From positions 744,001 through 808,000 of the forward strand of contig NZ_CP102173.1 in assembly GCF_024584515.1 (NCBI RefSeq): a DNA stretch of 64,000 bases, in the 5' to 3' direction. The position numbers and the translations under genes are program-made. Source of the DNA: Aeromicrobium wangtongii. Lineage in GTDB: Bacteria; Actinomycetota; Actinomycetes; Propionibacteriales; Nocardioidaceae. The notes under the pieces are model-generated. The model was not told where the DNA came from. It worked only from the letters and a program-made list of their open reading frames with translations, and did no database searches. This document shows positions 1-8,651 of the stretch, one piece after another. The first letter of the stretch is position 1; the number at the start of each line of letters is the position of its first letter.

Positions 1-679
1 GTTCCTGCTGGCCGTCACGCTGGCCGCGGGCGACCCGGTCGCCCTGGCGCAGTCCGGCACACCGGTCGCCGACGTGATCGAGAAGGTCCTCGGCTCGGTG
101 GTCAGCACGCTGCTGCTGATCATGGTGGTGCTCGCGATCTTCGCCTGCGGCATGGTCATCATGCTGACCGGGACGCGTCTGACCTGGGCGATGGCCCGCG
201 ACGAGCGCTTCCCGGGCTGGAAGGTGCTGAACAAGGTCTCGCCGCGCACCCACACGCCGTTCAACGCGACCGTCTTCTACACCGTGCTGGCCCTGGCGAT
301 CCTGGCCGTGTTCACGTCGGTGTCGTCCAACGCCCTGTTCACGCTGTTCAGCGCCGCGTCGCTGCTGCCGGCGATCATCTACGCCTCGACGGTCGTGCTG
401 TTCATCGTCAAGCGCAAGAGCCTGCCGGCGAGTGACAAGTTCAACCTGGGCCGTTGGGAGATCCCGGTGGTCGTCGTCGCGGTCGTCTGGCTGGTGTTCG
501 AGCTGTCGCTGTTCCGTGACTCCTCGTTCAAGGAGACCTGGCTGTACGTCCTGGCGATGATGGTCGTCGGCGGCATCTACCTCGTGGCACTGCTGGCCAC
601 GCGCGGTCGCGCCGCCCTGGCCATGCCCGAGATGACGTCGATCGACGCCGAGTTCGATCGGGAGGCCAACGTCTCGTGA
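1..679 (+). CDS. APC-family amino acid permease, C-terminal part
   Basis: The reading frame is open from base 2 through the left edge to the stop at 677-679, so only the C-terminal ~225 residues are present. An internal GTG at 74 is probably not the start. The protein is strongly hydrophobic with about five membrane segments. The stretch after the second one (TGTRLTWAMARDERFPGW) is typical of the loop between TM8 and TM9 in APC amino-acid/polyamine permeases. It should import an amino acid or related solute by cation symport; the substrate cannot be read from this part. Its stop overlaps the kinase start by 4 bp, which suggests co-transcription with a kinase/dehydrogenase operon and perhaps transport of that operon's substrate. 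Confidence 0.8.
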   Translation, partial: FLLAVTLAAGDPVALAQSGTPVADVIEKVLGSVVSTLLLIMVVLAIFACGMVIMLTGTRLTWAMARDERFPGWKVLNKVSPRTHTPFNATVFYTVLALAILAVFTSVSSNALFTLFSAASLLPAIIYASTVVLFIVKRKSLPASDKFNLGRWEIPVVVVAVVWLVFELSLFRDSSFKETWLYVLAMMVVGGIYLVALLATRGRAALAMPEMTSIDAEFDREANVS

Positions 680-2133
680 CCGACGGCATCGTGCTGGCGA
701 TCGACCAGGGCACGTCCGGCACCAAGGCCATCGTGGCCGACGGTGCCGGGCAGGTCCTGGCGATCGCGGAGCAGGCCATCCACCCGCGCTACCTTGGCGG
801 AGGAGCGGTCGAGCAGGACCCGGCCGAGCTGCTGGCCTCGGTCCTGTCGACCGGCCGACAGGCGGTCGCGGAGGCCGGCGTCCGCATCGACGCGGTCGCC
901 CTGGCCAACCAGGGTGAGACCGTGCTCGCGTGGGACCGCACCACCGGACAGCCTCTGTCGCAGGCGATCGTGTGGCAGGACCGCCGCTCCGAGCAGATCT
1001 GCGTCGATCGGGCCGAGCACGCCGCTCTCGTCGCGTCCCGGACCGGACTGGTGCTGGATCCGTACTTCTCGGCGCCCAAGATGCGCTGGCTGCGCGACAA
1101 CGTCACCACCGCCGGAGTCGTCACGACCACCGACACGTGGCTCGTCCACCACCTGTGCGGCGCCTTCGTCACCGACACGTCGACCGCCAGTCGCTCGCTG
1201 CTGCTCGACCTGGACACGCAGCGCTGGGACGACCGGCTGCTCGGCGTGTTCGGGCTCGAGGGCGAGCAGCTGCCGGAGGTCGTGGCGAGCGATGCCATCG
1301 TCGGCACGACGACGGCCTTCGGCCCCGAGGTGCCCGTCACCGGGCTCATCGTCGACCAGCAGGCGGCCCTGCTGGCCGAGTCGTGCCTCGAGCCCGGCAC
1401 CGCGAAGTGCACGTTCGGGACCGGCGCGTTCCTCCTGGCCCAGCTGGGGGGCACCAGCAGCCGGTCCGCCAGCGGCCTGACCACCTCGGTGGCCTGGACG
1501 CTGCGCGACAGCACCTCGTTCTGCGTCGACGGCCAGGTCTACACCGCGGCCTCCGCGGTCCGGTGGATCAAGGAGCTGGGGATGATCGCCGGCGCCCACG
1601 AGCTCGACACCGTCTCGGCTGCCTCCAGCGAGGGCGTCCTGTGCGTCCCCGCACTGGCCGGCCTCGGATCGCCGTGGTGGGACGCGACCGCCACGGCGAC
1701 CTGGACGGGCATGACGCTCAGCAGCACCAAGGGACACCTCGTCCGCTCGGTGCTCGAGGGGATCGCTGCGCAGGTCGCCGAGCTCATGCGCGCCGTCGGC
1801 GACGACATGGGCACGCCGTTGACGCGACTGCGGGTCGACGGGGGACTCACCCGGTCGAAGGTGTTGATGCAGGCACAGGCCGATCTCGCGCAGGTGCCGG
1901 TCGACGTGTACCCGTCCTCCCACGCGACACCGCTGGGCGCCGCGGCGTGCGCGCGGCTCGCGCTCGACCCCCAGCTGACGGTCTCCGAGGCAGTCGGCGA
2001 CTGGGCCGCGACGCACACCTACGAGCCACAGTGGTCCGCCGAGCAGGCGGCCGAGCATCTTCGACGCTGGGAGAGCGCGGTCACGGCGTCCCTCGGCAGC
2101 CAGAGCAACCAGGACACGAAGGAATCAGTGTGA
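676..2133 (+). CDS. FGGY-family carbohydrate (glycerol/polyol) kinase
   Basis: 485 residues, the usual length of FGGY kinases. The N-terminal phosphate-1 motif DQGTSGTK (about residues 10-17) and the C-terminal adenosine motif DGGLTRSK (about 387-394) are both present, so the ATPase-fold kinase should be active. It starts with GTG at 676 inside the permease stop (GTGA overlap), and its stop overlaps the next start in the same way. Family members phosphorylate glycerol, xylulose, erythritol and similar polyols. The following gene resembles glycerol-3-phosphate dehydrogenase, which favours a glycerol-like or short polyol substrate, but this is inferred from context. The specificity residues were not resolved. 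Confidence 0.85.
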   Translation: MTDGIVLAIDQGTSGTKAIVADGAGQVLAIAEQAIHPRYLGGGAVEQDPAELLASVLSTGRQAVAEAGVRIDAVALANQGETVLAWDRTTGQPLSQAIVWQDRRSEQICVDRAEHAALVASRTGLVLDPYFSAPKMRWLRDNVTTAGVVTTTDTWLVHHLCGAFVTDTSTASRSLLLDLDTQRWDDRLLGVFGLEGEQLPEVVASDAIVGTTTAFGPEVPVTGLIVDQQAALLAESCLEPGTAKCTFGTGAFLLAQLGGTSSRSASGLTTSVAWTLRDSTSFCVDGQVYTAASAVRWIKELGMIAGAHELDTVSAASSEGVLCVPALAGLGSPWWDATATATWTGMTLSSTKGHLVRSVLEGIAAQVAELMRAVGDDMGTPLTRLRVDGGLTRSKVLMQAQADLAQVPVDVYPSSHATPLGAAACARLALDPQLTVSEAVGDWAATHTYEPQWSAEQAAEHLRRWESAVTASLGSQSNQDTKESV

Positions 2134-3551
2134 GCACCAACGAGCACGGACGCACGTTTGACGTCGTGGTGATCGGCGGCGGCATCGTCGGCGCCGCGAT
2201 GGCCCGAGAGCTCGGGGCGACCTCGCTGGACGTGGCGATCCTCGAGGCACGCGGAGATGTCGGCGACGGGACCTCGAAGGCCAACACCGCGATCCTGCAC
2301 ACCGGATTCGATGCGAAGCCCGGCACCCTCGAGTCGCGCCTGGTCGCTCGCGGGTACGACCTGCTGGGCGCCTATGCCGAGCAGGTGGGCATCCCGGTCG
2401 AGCGCACCGGCGCGATCCTCGTGGCGTGGACCCTGGAGGAGCTGGCTGCCCTTCCCAGCCTGAAGGAGAAGGCGGAGCAGAACGGGTACGACCGCTGCCA
2501 GATCATCGACGCCGATGCCGTCTACGCCGAGGTGCCCGATCTCGGAGAGGGGGTCCTCGGTGGGCTGACGGTCCCCGGTGAGTCGATCATCTGCACGTGG
2601 ACGACCAACCTGGCGCTGGCGACCGAGGCGGTCGACCGTGGCGTGACCCTGTTGACCTCGCACCGCGTCGAGGGGCTCGAGCGCTACGGGCGCCGCACCC
2701 GCCTGATGACCGACCAGGGACCGGTCACCGCCACCTGGGTCATCAATGCGGCGGGTCTGGGCGCCGACTGGATCGACGAGATGTTCGGTCATCACCGGTT
2801 CACCGTGACGCCCCGGCGCGGCGAGCTGTTCGTGTTCGACAAGCAGTCCCGCCCCAAGGTGCCCAAGATCGTCCTGCCCGTGCCGTCGTCGAAGGGCAAG
2901 GGCGTCCTGGTCAGTCCCACGATCTACGGCAACGTGATGCTCGGCCCCACGGCCGAGGACCTGCACGACCGCACCGCGACCGGCACCTCCGAGGACGGCT
3001 TCGCCTTCCTGCTGGAGAAGGGCGGCCGGCTGATGCCCACACTCCTGGACGAGGAGGTCACCGCCTCGTACGCCGGGCTCCGCGCTGCGACCGAGCACGG
3101 CGACTACGTCATCGAGCTGGATGCCGAACAGCAGTACCTGCTGCTGGGCGGCATCCGGTCCACGGGCCTGACGGCGGGCATGGCGATCGCCGAGCACGCG
3201 ACGGGCCTGCTGGCCGACGCCGGAGTGGACGTGACGCCGCGGCCGGAGTCGTCGTTGCCCGAACCGCCGCTGATGCCTCACATCGGTGAGGCCGGCGCTC
3301 GTCCGTACCAGGACGACGAGCTCATCGCCGCCGATCCCGCCTATGGCGAGATCGTCTGCTTCTGCGAGCGCGTCACCCGAGGCGAGGTGCGCGATGCGTT
3401 CTGCTCCAGCATCCCGCCGACCGATCTGGACGGGCTGCGCAGACGCACCCGGATCATGAACGGACGTTGCCAGGGCTTCTTCTGCGGCGCCAACGTCCAG
3501 GCACTGCTCGACAGCGCAGGCACCAGCACCGAGACGGAGGCAGCACGATGA
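2130..3551 (+). CDS. GlpA-like FAD-dependent dehydrogenase with BFD [2Fe-2S] tail
   Basis: 473 residues from GTG 2130, which overlaps the kinase stop. The reading frame stays open far upstream, but the Rossmann motif GGGIVG falls at residues 16-21 only with this start. A DAO-type FAD domain fills about residues 11-370. The C-terminus carries a four-cysteine BFD-like cluster: CFC near residue 410 and CQGFFC near 447, expected to bind [2Fe-2S]. This layout matches anaerobic-type glycerol-3-phosphate dehydrogenase subunit A relatives. The enzyme probably oxidises the phosphorylated polyol made by the preceding kinase and passes electrons through the iron-sulfur tail to the next gene product or the membrane. 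The exact substrate is unknown. Confidence 0.8.
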   Translation: MSTNEHGRTFDVVVIGGGIVGAAMARELGATSLDVAILEARGDVGDGTSKANTAILHTGFDAKPGTLESRLVARGYDLLGAYAEQVGIPVERTGAILVAWTLEELAALPSLKEKAEQNGYDRCQIIDADAVYAEVPDLGEGVLGGLTVPGESIICTWTTNLALATEAVDRGVTLLTSHRVEGLERYGRRTRLMTDQGPVTATWVINAAGLGADWIDEMFGHHRFTVTPRRGELFVFDKQSRPKVPKIVLPVPSSKGKGVLVSPTIYGNVMLGPTAEDLHDRTATGTSEDGFAFLLEKGGRLMPTLLDEEVTASYAGLRAATEHGDYVIELDAEQQYLLLGGIRSTGLTAGMAIAEHATGLLADAGVDVTPRPESSLPEPPLMPHIGEAGARPYQDDELIAADPAYGEIVCFCERVTRGEVRDAFCSSIPPTDLDGLRRRTRIMNGRCQGFFCGANVQALLDSAGTSTETEAAR

Positions 3552-4786
3552 TCGAGCACGTCCGAGTGGCCATCATCGGCGGCGGCCCGTCGGGGCTGAC
3601 CGCGGCAGCCGCCCTCGCCGGCCGCGTCGGCGGAGAGGTGCGGGTGTTCGAGCGCGAGGCCGAGGCCGGCGGCATCCCCCGGCACAGCGACCACCCGGGG
3701 TACGGCATCCGCGACCTCAAGCGGTTCATCTCCGGGCCGGACTACGCCCGACGCCTGGTGCGGTCGGCCGTCGATGCCGGAGCGGTCGTGGAGACCGGGA
3801 CGATGGTGACCGGCTGGAGCGGTCCGCGCCGCTTCGAGATCACCTCGCGGCGCGGTCGGCGTGAGATCGAGGCTGATGCCGTGGTGCTCGCCACCGGCGC
3901 GCGCGAACGGCCACGCCCGGCGCGGCGCATCCCCGGCGACCGCCCCGATGGCGTGCTCACGACCGGTCAGCTCCAGAACCTGGTCCACCTGCACCACCGC
4001 GGAGTCGGCTCCCGGGCCGTCGTGGTCGGCGCCGAGCTGGTCAGCTGGTCGGCCGTGCTGACCTTGCGCGAGGCCGGTTGCGAGCCCGTCCTCATGACCA
4101 CCGAGCACCCGAAGTCGGAGTCGTACGCCGCATTCCGCCTGGCCGGACGCCTCGCGCTGCGCGTCCCCGTCGCCACGCGGACGCGCCTGGTGAGCATCGC
4201 CGGGCGCGGCCGCGTCGAGTCGGTCACCCTGGAGGACATCGACACCGGCCGGCGGCGGGTCGTCGCGTGCGACACCGTGGTGACGACCGGTGACTGGATC
4301 CCCGACAACGAGCTGGCCCGGGCAGCCGGTCTGCGCATGGATCGCGCGACCCGGGGGCCCGAGGTCGACATGAGCCTGGCGACGTCGCAGGAGGGCATCT
4401 TCGCGATCGGCAACCTGGTGCACCCGGTCGACACCGCGGACGTCGCGGCGCTCGACGGCCGGCACGTGGTCGAGGCCGTGCTGCGGAGCCTGACCGGCGA
4501 CGGAACACCGGCGACGGGTCCGCGCCTGCAGATCGACGCGCCCCTGCGGTGGATCTCGCCCCAGCGCCTCGATCTCGGGCACGCCCCCTCACGCGGCAAG
4601 CTGCTGCTGTGGAGCGATGAGCTGGTCCGGTTCCCGGTCGTCGTGGCCGAGCAGGGCGGCCGTGAGATCGGCCGGGTCAGGCCGCCGTGGCCGTGCGCGC
4701 CGGGACGCGTGTTCCGCGTGCCGTTCCGCCTCCTGGCGAAGGCCGATCCGGCGGCGGGCGACGTCACCGTGCGCCTCGCACGCTGA
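3548..4786 (+). CDS. FAD/NAD(P)-binding oxidoreductase, partner of the GlpA-like enzyme
   Basis: 412 residues; ATG at 3548 overlaps the previous stop (ATGA). The dinucleotide motif GGGPSG lies near residues 11-16, and a second TGARERPRPARR segment near 117-128 is typical of the thioredoxin-reductase-like pyridine nucleotide oxidoreductases paired with GlpA-like proteins. A C-terminal FAD segment (GIFAIGNLVHPVDTADVA) is near 283-300. The last ~60 residues may replace the separate small DUF1667-type subunit found in some operons. It probably shuttles electrons between NAD(P) and the GlpA-like partner. It is the last gene of the operon; 31 bp later the truncated yyaL gene begins. Confidence 0.72.
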   Translation: MIEHVRVAIIGGGPSGLTAAAALAGRVGGEVRVFEREAEAGGIPRHSDHPGYGIRDLKRFISGPDYARRLVRSAVDAGAVVETGTMVTGWSGPRRFEITSRRGRREIEADAVVLATGARERPRPARRIPGDRPDGVLTTGQLQNLVHLHHRGVGSRAVVVGAELVSWSAVLTLREAGCEPVLMTTEHPKSESYAAFRLAGRLALRVPVATRTRLVSIAGRGRVESVTLEDIDTGRRRVVACDTVVTTGDWIPDNELARAAGLRMDRATRGPEVDMSLATSQEGIFAIGNLVHPVDTADVAALDGRHVVEAVLRSLTGDGTPATGPRLQIDAPLRWISPQRLDLGHAPSRGKLLLWSDELVRFPVVVAEQGGREIGRVRPPWPCAPGRVFRVPFRLLAKADPAAGDVTVRLAR

Positions 4787-4817
4787 AGGCAGGGGCAGAT
4801 GGTGGCAGGCTGAGTCG

Positions 4818-4866
4818 GTGACCAACCGACTCGCTGATGCCACCAGCCCCTACCTCCAGCAGCAGG
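4818..4866 (+). pseudogene. yyaL: yyaL-type DUF255 thioredoxin-domain gene, 5' stub only
   Basis: GTG 4818 opens a frame reading VTNRLADATSPYLQQQ, which is the conserved N-terminus of the DUF255/YyaL (spermatogenesis-associated protein 20-like) family, normally followed by HADNPVDWW and some 650 further residues. Here homology stops after 16 codons, near base 4864-4866. The following sequence is relaxase DNA in the opposite orientation. The frame continues into foreign sequence and stops at 4980-4982. The gene is therefore cut by a rearrangement or insertion; the rest is not seen next to it, although a possible 3' remnant lies near 57961-58071. Confidence 0.7.
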
Positions 4867-6871
4867 CCTCGTCGATCATCACCAACGTTCCGGCCCCGCT
4901 GCGGTTCAGCATGGAGTCCGGCGCGGGGTGGTCGAGCGCGTGGATCAGCTTGGCCACGGTGCCGGTAGTGGCACCAGTCTGATCGCCGAGCGTGGCTGAT
5001 GGGGCAAGGCCGATCACGTTGCCGCCGCCGTCCTCCCGCGCCCTAGTCAGCGCCCGCATCGCGGTGGTCCTGCCCGTCCTGGCCGTAGCGATCCCTAACT
5101 GGACCCGTACGCCGTAGTCGCCATCTGGCGCACCAGCGCCGTCTGACCGGGATTCGACGCAGTGCCGTGGGCGCCGCATTCGGCGAGTGCGAGGTCGACC
5201 ACGTCGTCACCGACGCGCGCGCCCCCGGTTCGTCCTGATGCGTCGACGATGCGTTGCTCAGCGTCCAGGACCGCCTCGCTCGTGAACAAGTCGCTCCCGG
5301 CGACGTGATAGACGCTGGACCCGTCACGACGCAGTAGATCGGTGGGCGCGCGGATCTGGTCCCGGTCAGTCGCCAACGACACGGAACGATCGACCGCCCC
5401 GTCGACGATCAGCTGGACCAGATCACCCACCCGGTCCGCGGCGACATTGGCGGACCGGACCCGGCGCTGCGCTTCGGCACGCAGATGCCAGGTCTGCCAC
5501 GTCGCACGTCGCTGCTGAACCTGCCCCAGCACGACCTCGGTGCGCTCGTTCACCCATCGGGCGGTGACCCGAACCCCAGCAGGTTCGCCGCGAAATAGTG
5601 CGCCGTTGGCCATCCGGTTGACAGCTTCGCTGCTGCCAAGAACCTCCACCGCCTGCTCATGCCAAGTGCCGCGTTGTTCGGCGAATCTGCGCGGCTCGTG
5701 CTTGGCATCACGGGTCTCAAGCGTTGCCTGCTGCGCCAATCCGATCGCCTCGACCGGGGTGGGTGGGCGCCCATGGGTGCGGAAATCGGTCGCTAGCACC
5801 GACCTGCGTGCCTCGATGCCGACCCGCCTGGACGACCATCGCGCGTTCAGCTGAGGGTCAACGCCGACGATCTCCCGGACGGGGCGTTTGCTTGCATCGG
5901 TTGCAGGTCGTTCGGCGAACCTGACGCGGAGCGCCTCGGTGAGTTGGCGTTCCAGCGGTGTAGGTCTCGGAGGCAGCGACGCCAGCCTTGAACAGCACCC
6001 GTCCATCGATCGCCAACCACCTGCCATCCATCGTCTGGACCTTGTTTGCGACAGCCACATGGGTGTGGAGATCGGGATCCCCGGCGCGTGAATCCCGATG
6101 GGTGAACGCCGCAGCGACCAGTCCTGTGACGTCGACCTGTTGCAGCCCGTTGGTGCCGGTCCGGGTGAACAGCGCCTCGGCCTCGATGACGCCCAGAGCA
6201 TCCCGAACGGCGGCATCGTGGGCGCGCTCGATCGCTGCAGATGTCGGGGGATCGGTGATCGCCCACAGCGCCGACACACTTTTGACGGGCGAGAAGGTCA
6301 GGTCATGACCCGCGACGGCGGTCGTTCGGCCGCGTCAGCCGTGCCACCACCGCTGACAGCTCCCGCGCATTCTCCGGCGGCCGGCCATGCTCGCGCTCGA
6401 ACGCTTCGGTCGCTACCTCGGTGCGTATGCGCGCACGATCCTCGAGGCTGACCTCTGCGTCGTGTGACCGGCCAGCCGCAACGTTGAGTTCTTCCAGACT
6501 TCGTGCGACCTCGACGTGAAAGGCGGGAACGTCGTTGTCATACACCTTGAACGGCGTCCCGAGTCGCCGCGCCATTCTGACTCCTGTCGCGCTGGCAGAC
6601 ACATCCAGCCAGCCATCCGTGCGTCCGCGAGGGGGTGAGATGCAAAAGCGAACAGAGCCTTCATTTGCCCGGCCGTCACGGTGTCTCCGACCCCGAGTCC
6701 TTCGAGGTTCCCCAGGCCGGAGCCGGTCCAGCGGCCCGGCGCCTCGCCCTTCTCGGAGTAATACGACGACAGGGACGAGCGACCCAACTTGGTCGAGTCC
6801 TGTACCGCGACCTGCACCGGGTCAGGTAGCCATTCTGACCCGGCCGTCAGCTCGTGCAGCGACATCGTCAC
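4867..6871 (-). pseudogene. MobF-type conjugative relaxase/helicase (TraA/TrwC-like), decayed and truncated
   Basis: Read right to left, the N-terminus MSLHELTAGS (ATG at 6865, upstream GTG at 6871) and the following SSYYSEKGEAPGRWTGSG are typical of actinobacterial MobF relaxases. The catalytic TrwC region follows: FSPVKSVSALWAI near 6270-6300 and the metal-binding histidine motif DPDLHTHVAVANK near 6065. The C-terminal part is a RecD-like helicase: a Walker A relative (ATARTGRTTAMRALT, the usual GxxGxGKT altered) near 5070 and LVMIDEA near 4880. The frame breaks near 6590, 6300, 5955 and 5100, and the gene ends abruptly at the yyaL stub just after Walker B. The protein cannot be functional. 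It marks a former conjugative plasmid or ICE. Confidence 0.8.
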
Positions 6872-7177
6872 GTCGCCGCAAGGTCAGCGTTCGCCCACCA
6901 GCGGCTACAGATTCAAGTTCAACTACCCGAGATGCAAAAGGTGTGTCGGTTGTCAGTTGTTTAGGGTCGATGACGTCGCTAGAGGAACGAGAGATAACTA
7001 TGGTGTTGCGATATTTCGATGTCGCGGGGTGAACGGTGCGATCCACTGGAGCGTGCACCGTGGTGTGTTGAGAACGGTCTCAGCTGCGCCGCACCGGAGT
7101 GGCGCAGGTCGACGCTACGCAGCTCGTCGCAGCGCTTGTCGGGACCCCAATCCTGCACGAGTCGGGATCGACATGGA
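6872..7177. other. 306-bp stretch without a recognised gene
   Basis: This separates the relaxase N-terminus from the 3' end of glcD. No frame resembles a known protein, and the open frames crossing it lack ribosome binding sites. It would contain the promoter of the dead relaxase gene. I see no convincing terminator for glcD, repeat or RNA gene. Confidence 0.4.
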
Positions 7178-8587
7178 TCAGACGACGTCAACATCCAGGA
7201 CAGCGCCGGGATTCAAGATTCCTTGAGGATCAAGGGCAGCTTTTACCCGGTGGTTGAGAGCAAGGACGTTGGGACCGAGATAGTCGCCGAGCCACGGCTT
7301 CTTGAGCCGTCCTACGCCGTGCTCGCCGGTGATCGTTCCGCCGAGGGCGATTGCGAGGTCCATGACCTCGCCATAGGCGGTCTGTGCGCGCGCTCTCTCA
7401 TCGGCGTCCATGGGGTCGAAGACGATGAGGGGGTGGGTGTTGCCGTCGCCGGCGTGCGCAATGACCGCGATTGTTACCTGACGCGCCTCCGAGATCGCCT
7501 CTATGCCGCGGACCAGGGAGCCGAGCTCCGGCAGGGGGACACCGACGTCCTCGAGTAGGAGGGATCCCTTCTGCTCGACGGCTGGGATCGCCATGCGGCG
7601 CGCCACCACGAATGCCTCGCCCGTCTCGAGGTCGTCGGTCGAGAAGACTTCCGTGGTGTGGTTGGCCTCGCAAATCGCGGTGATCTCGGCGATCTCGGCG
7701 GCGGCGTGGGTATCTGGCTCGTCGGACTGGATGATCAGCATGCCCTCGGCCGAGCAGTCCAGGCCCATCTTGGTGACGTCCTCGACCGCGTTGATCGTGG
7801 TCTTGTCCATGAACTCGAGCATCGACGGGCGCATGCGTCTAGTGATGTCGAGGACTGCCTGCGTCGCGTGGTCGAGCGAGGCGAACGAGGCAACGAGTGT
7901 CGAGGGGGGGCGCTGAGCCGGGACCAGCCGGAGGACGACCCGGGTGATGACGCCGAGCGTTCCTTCGCTGCCGACGAACAACTTGGTCAGCGAGAGTCCT
8001 GCGACGTCTTTGAGGCGGGCGCCGCCGAGCTCGACCGCGGTGCCGTCGGCGAGGACGACTGTGAGGCCGAGGACGTAGTCGGTCGTGACGCCGTACTTGA
8101 CGCAGCACAGGCCGCCGGCATTGGTCGCGACGTTGCCGCCGATCGAGCAGAACTCGAACGACGAGGGGTCCGGCGGGTACCAGAGGTCGTGGGCGGCCGC
8201 GGCGGCCTTGACCTCGGCGTTGAACGCTCCCGGCTGCACCGTCGCGGTGCGGGTCACGGGGTCGATCTCGATATCGCGCATCAGGTCGAGGGCGATGATG
8301 AGGCACCCGTCGATCGCGGACGAGCCCCCGGACAGGCCCGATCCCGCGCCGCGGGGCACGATCGCGAGGCCGTGTGTGGCGGCGAACCGGACGGTGGCCT
8401 GTACGTCCTCGGTGCTCGTCGCCCGGACGACGGCCAGCGGCACACCGGCCGAGGGATCATTGGCGCGATCCCAGCGGAAGGCGTCCATCTTCACCGGCTC
8501 GGTCACAACGCAGCCATCGGGAAGCACCGCTATCAGTGGGGTCAGGTCCACGCGCGTCTCGACGCTCGGACTCGGTAGTGCGGACAT
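7178..8587 (-). CDS. glcD: FAD-linked glycolate/lactate oxidase GlcD
   Basis: 469 residues, the usual GlcD length. The N-terminal FAD-binding type-4 domain contains PRGAGSGLSGGSSAIDG (about residues 78-94) and the GGNVATNAGG segment (about 150-160). The C-terminal FAD-oxidase domain carries the signature GEHGVGRLKKPWL near 435-447. It oxidises glycolate, or another 2-hydroxy acid, to glyoxylate. No separate GlcE or GlcF is next to it, so it may act as a single-subunit enzyme or use partners elsewhere. The gene faces away from iclR and glcB; with malate synthase G it makes a glycolate-to-malate route. A TTCC-N7-GGAA dyad immediately before its start suggests IclR control. Confidence 0.88.
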   Translation of the reverse strand: MSALPSPSVETRVDLTPLIAVLPDGCVVTEPVKMDAFRWDRANDPSAGVPLAVVRATSTEDVQATVRFAATHGLAIVPRGAGSGLSGGSSAIDGCLIIALDLMRDIEIDPVTRTATVQPGAFNAEVKAAAAAHDLWYPPDPSSFEFCSIGGNVATNAGGLCCVKYGVTTDYVLGLTVVLADGTAVELGGARLKDVAGLSLTKLFVGSEGTLGVITRVVLRLVPAQRPPSTLVASFASLDHATQAVLDITRRMRPSMLEFMDKTTINAVEDVTKMGLDCSAEGMLIIQSDEPDTHAAAEIAEITAICEANHTTEVFSTDDLETGEAFVVARRMAIPAVEQKGSLLLEDVGVPLPELGSLVRGIEAISEARQVTIAVIAHAGDGNTHPLIVFDPMDADERARAQTAYGEVMDLAIALGGTITGEHGVGRLKKPWLGDYLGPNVLALNHRVKAALDPQGILNPGAVLDVDVV

Positions 8588-8598
8588 CTGATTGCCTC

Positions 8599-8613
8599 TT
8601 CCATCATGCGGAA
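8599..8613. promoter_or_regulatory. IclR-type operator in front of glcD
   Basis: TTCC-ATCATGC-GGAA lies 12 bp before the glcD start. A near copy with the same outer bases sits before glcB at 9558-9572 (14 of 18 bases shared or similar over CTTCCA-N5-CGGAAAC). An overlapping GGAA-N6-TTCC follows at 8610-8623. TTCC/GGAA dyads are typical of IclR-family operators, and an IclR gene lies between the two sites. Confidence 0.6.
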
Positions 8614-8651
8614 ACTAACTTCCGAAAAGTTAAGACAGATCGATTAGGATG

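Noticed and set aside
577-2058. Long reverse-strand open frame opposite the FGGY kinase
   Set aside because: It mirrors a clearly conserved kinase, is Arg/Gly-rich without family features, and is an effect of high GC content. Many similar frames opposite genes were left out.
930-2129. 5' extension of the GlpA-like frame over the kinase gene
   Set aside because: The Rossmann motif sits at the normal distance from GTG 2130, and the extension is an Arg-rich out-of-frame copy of the kinase.
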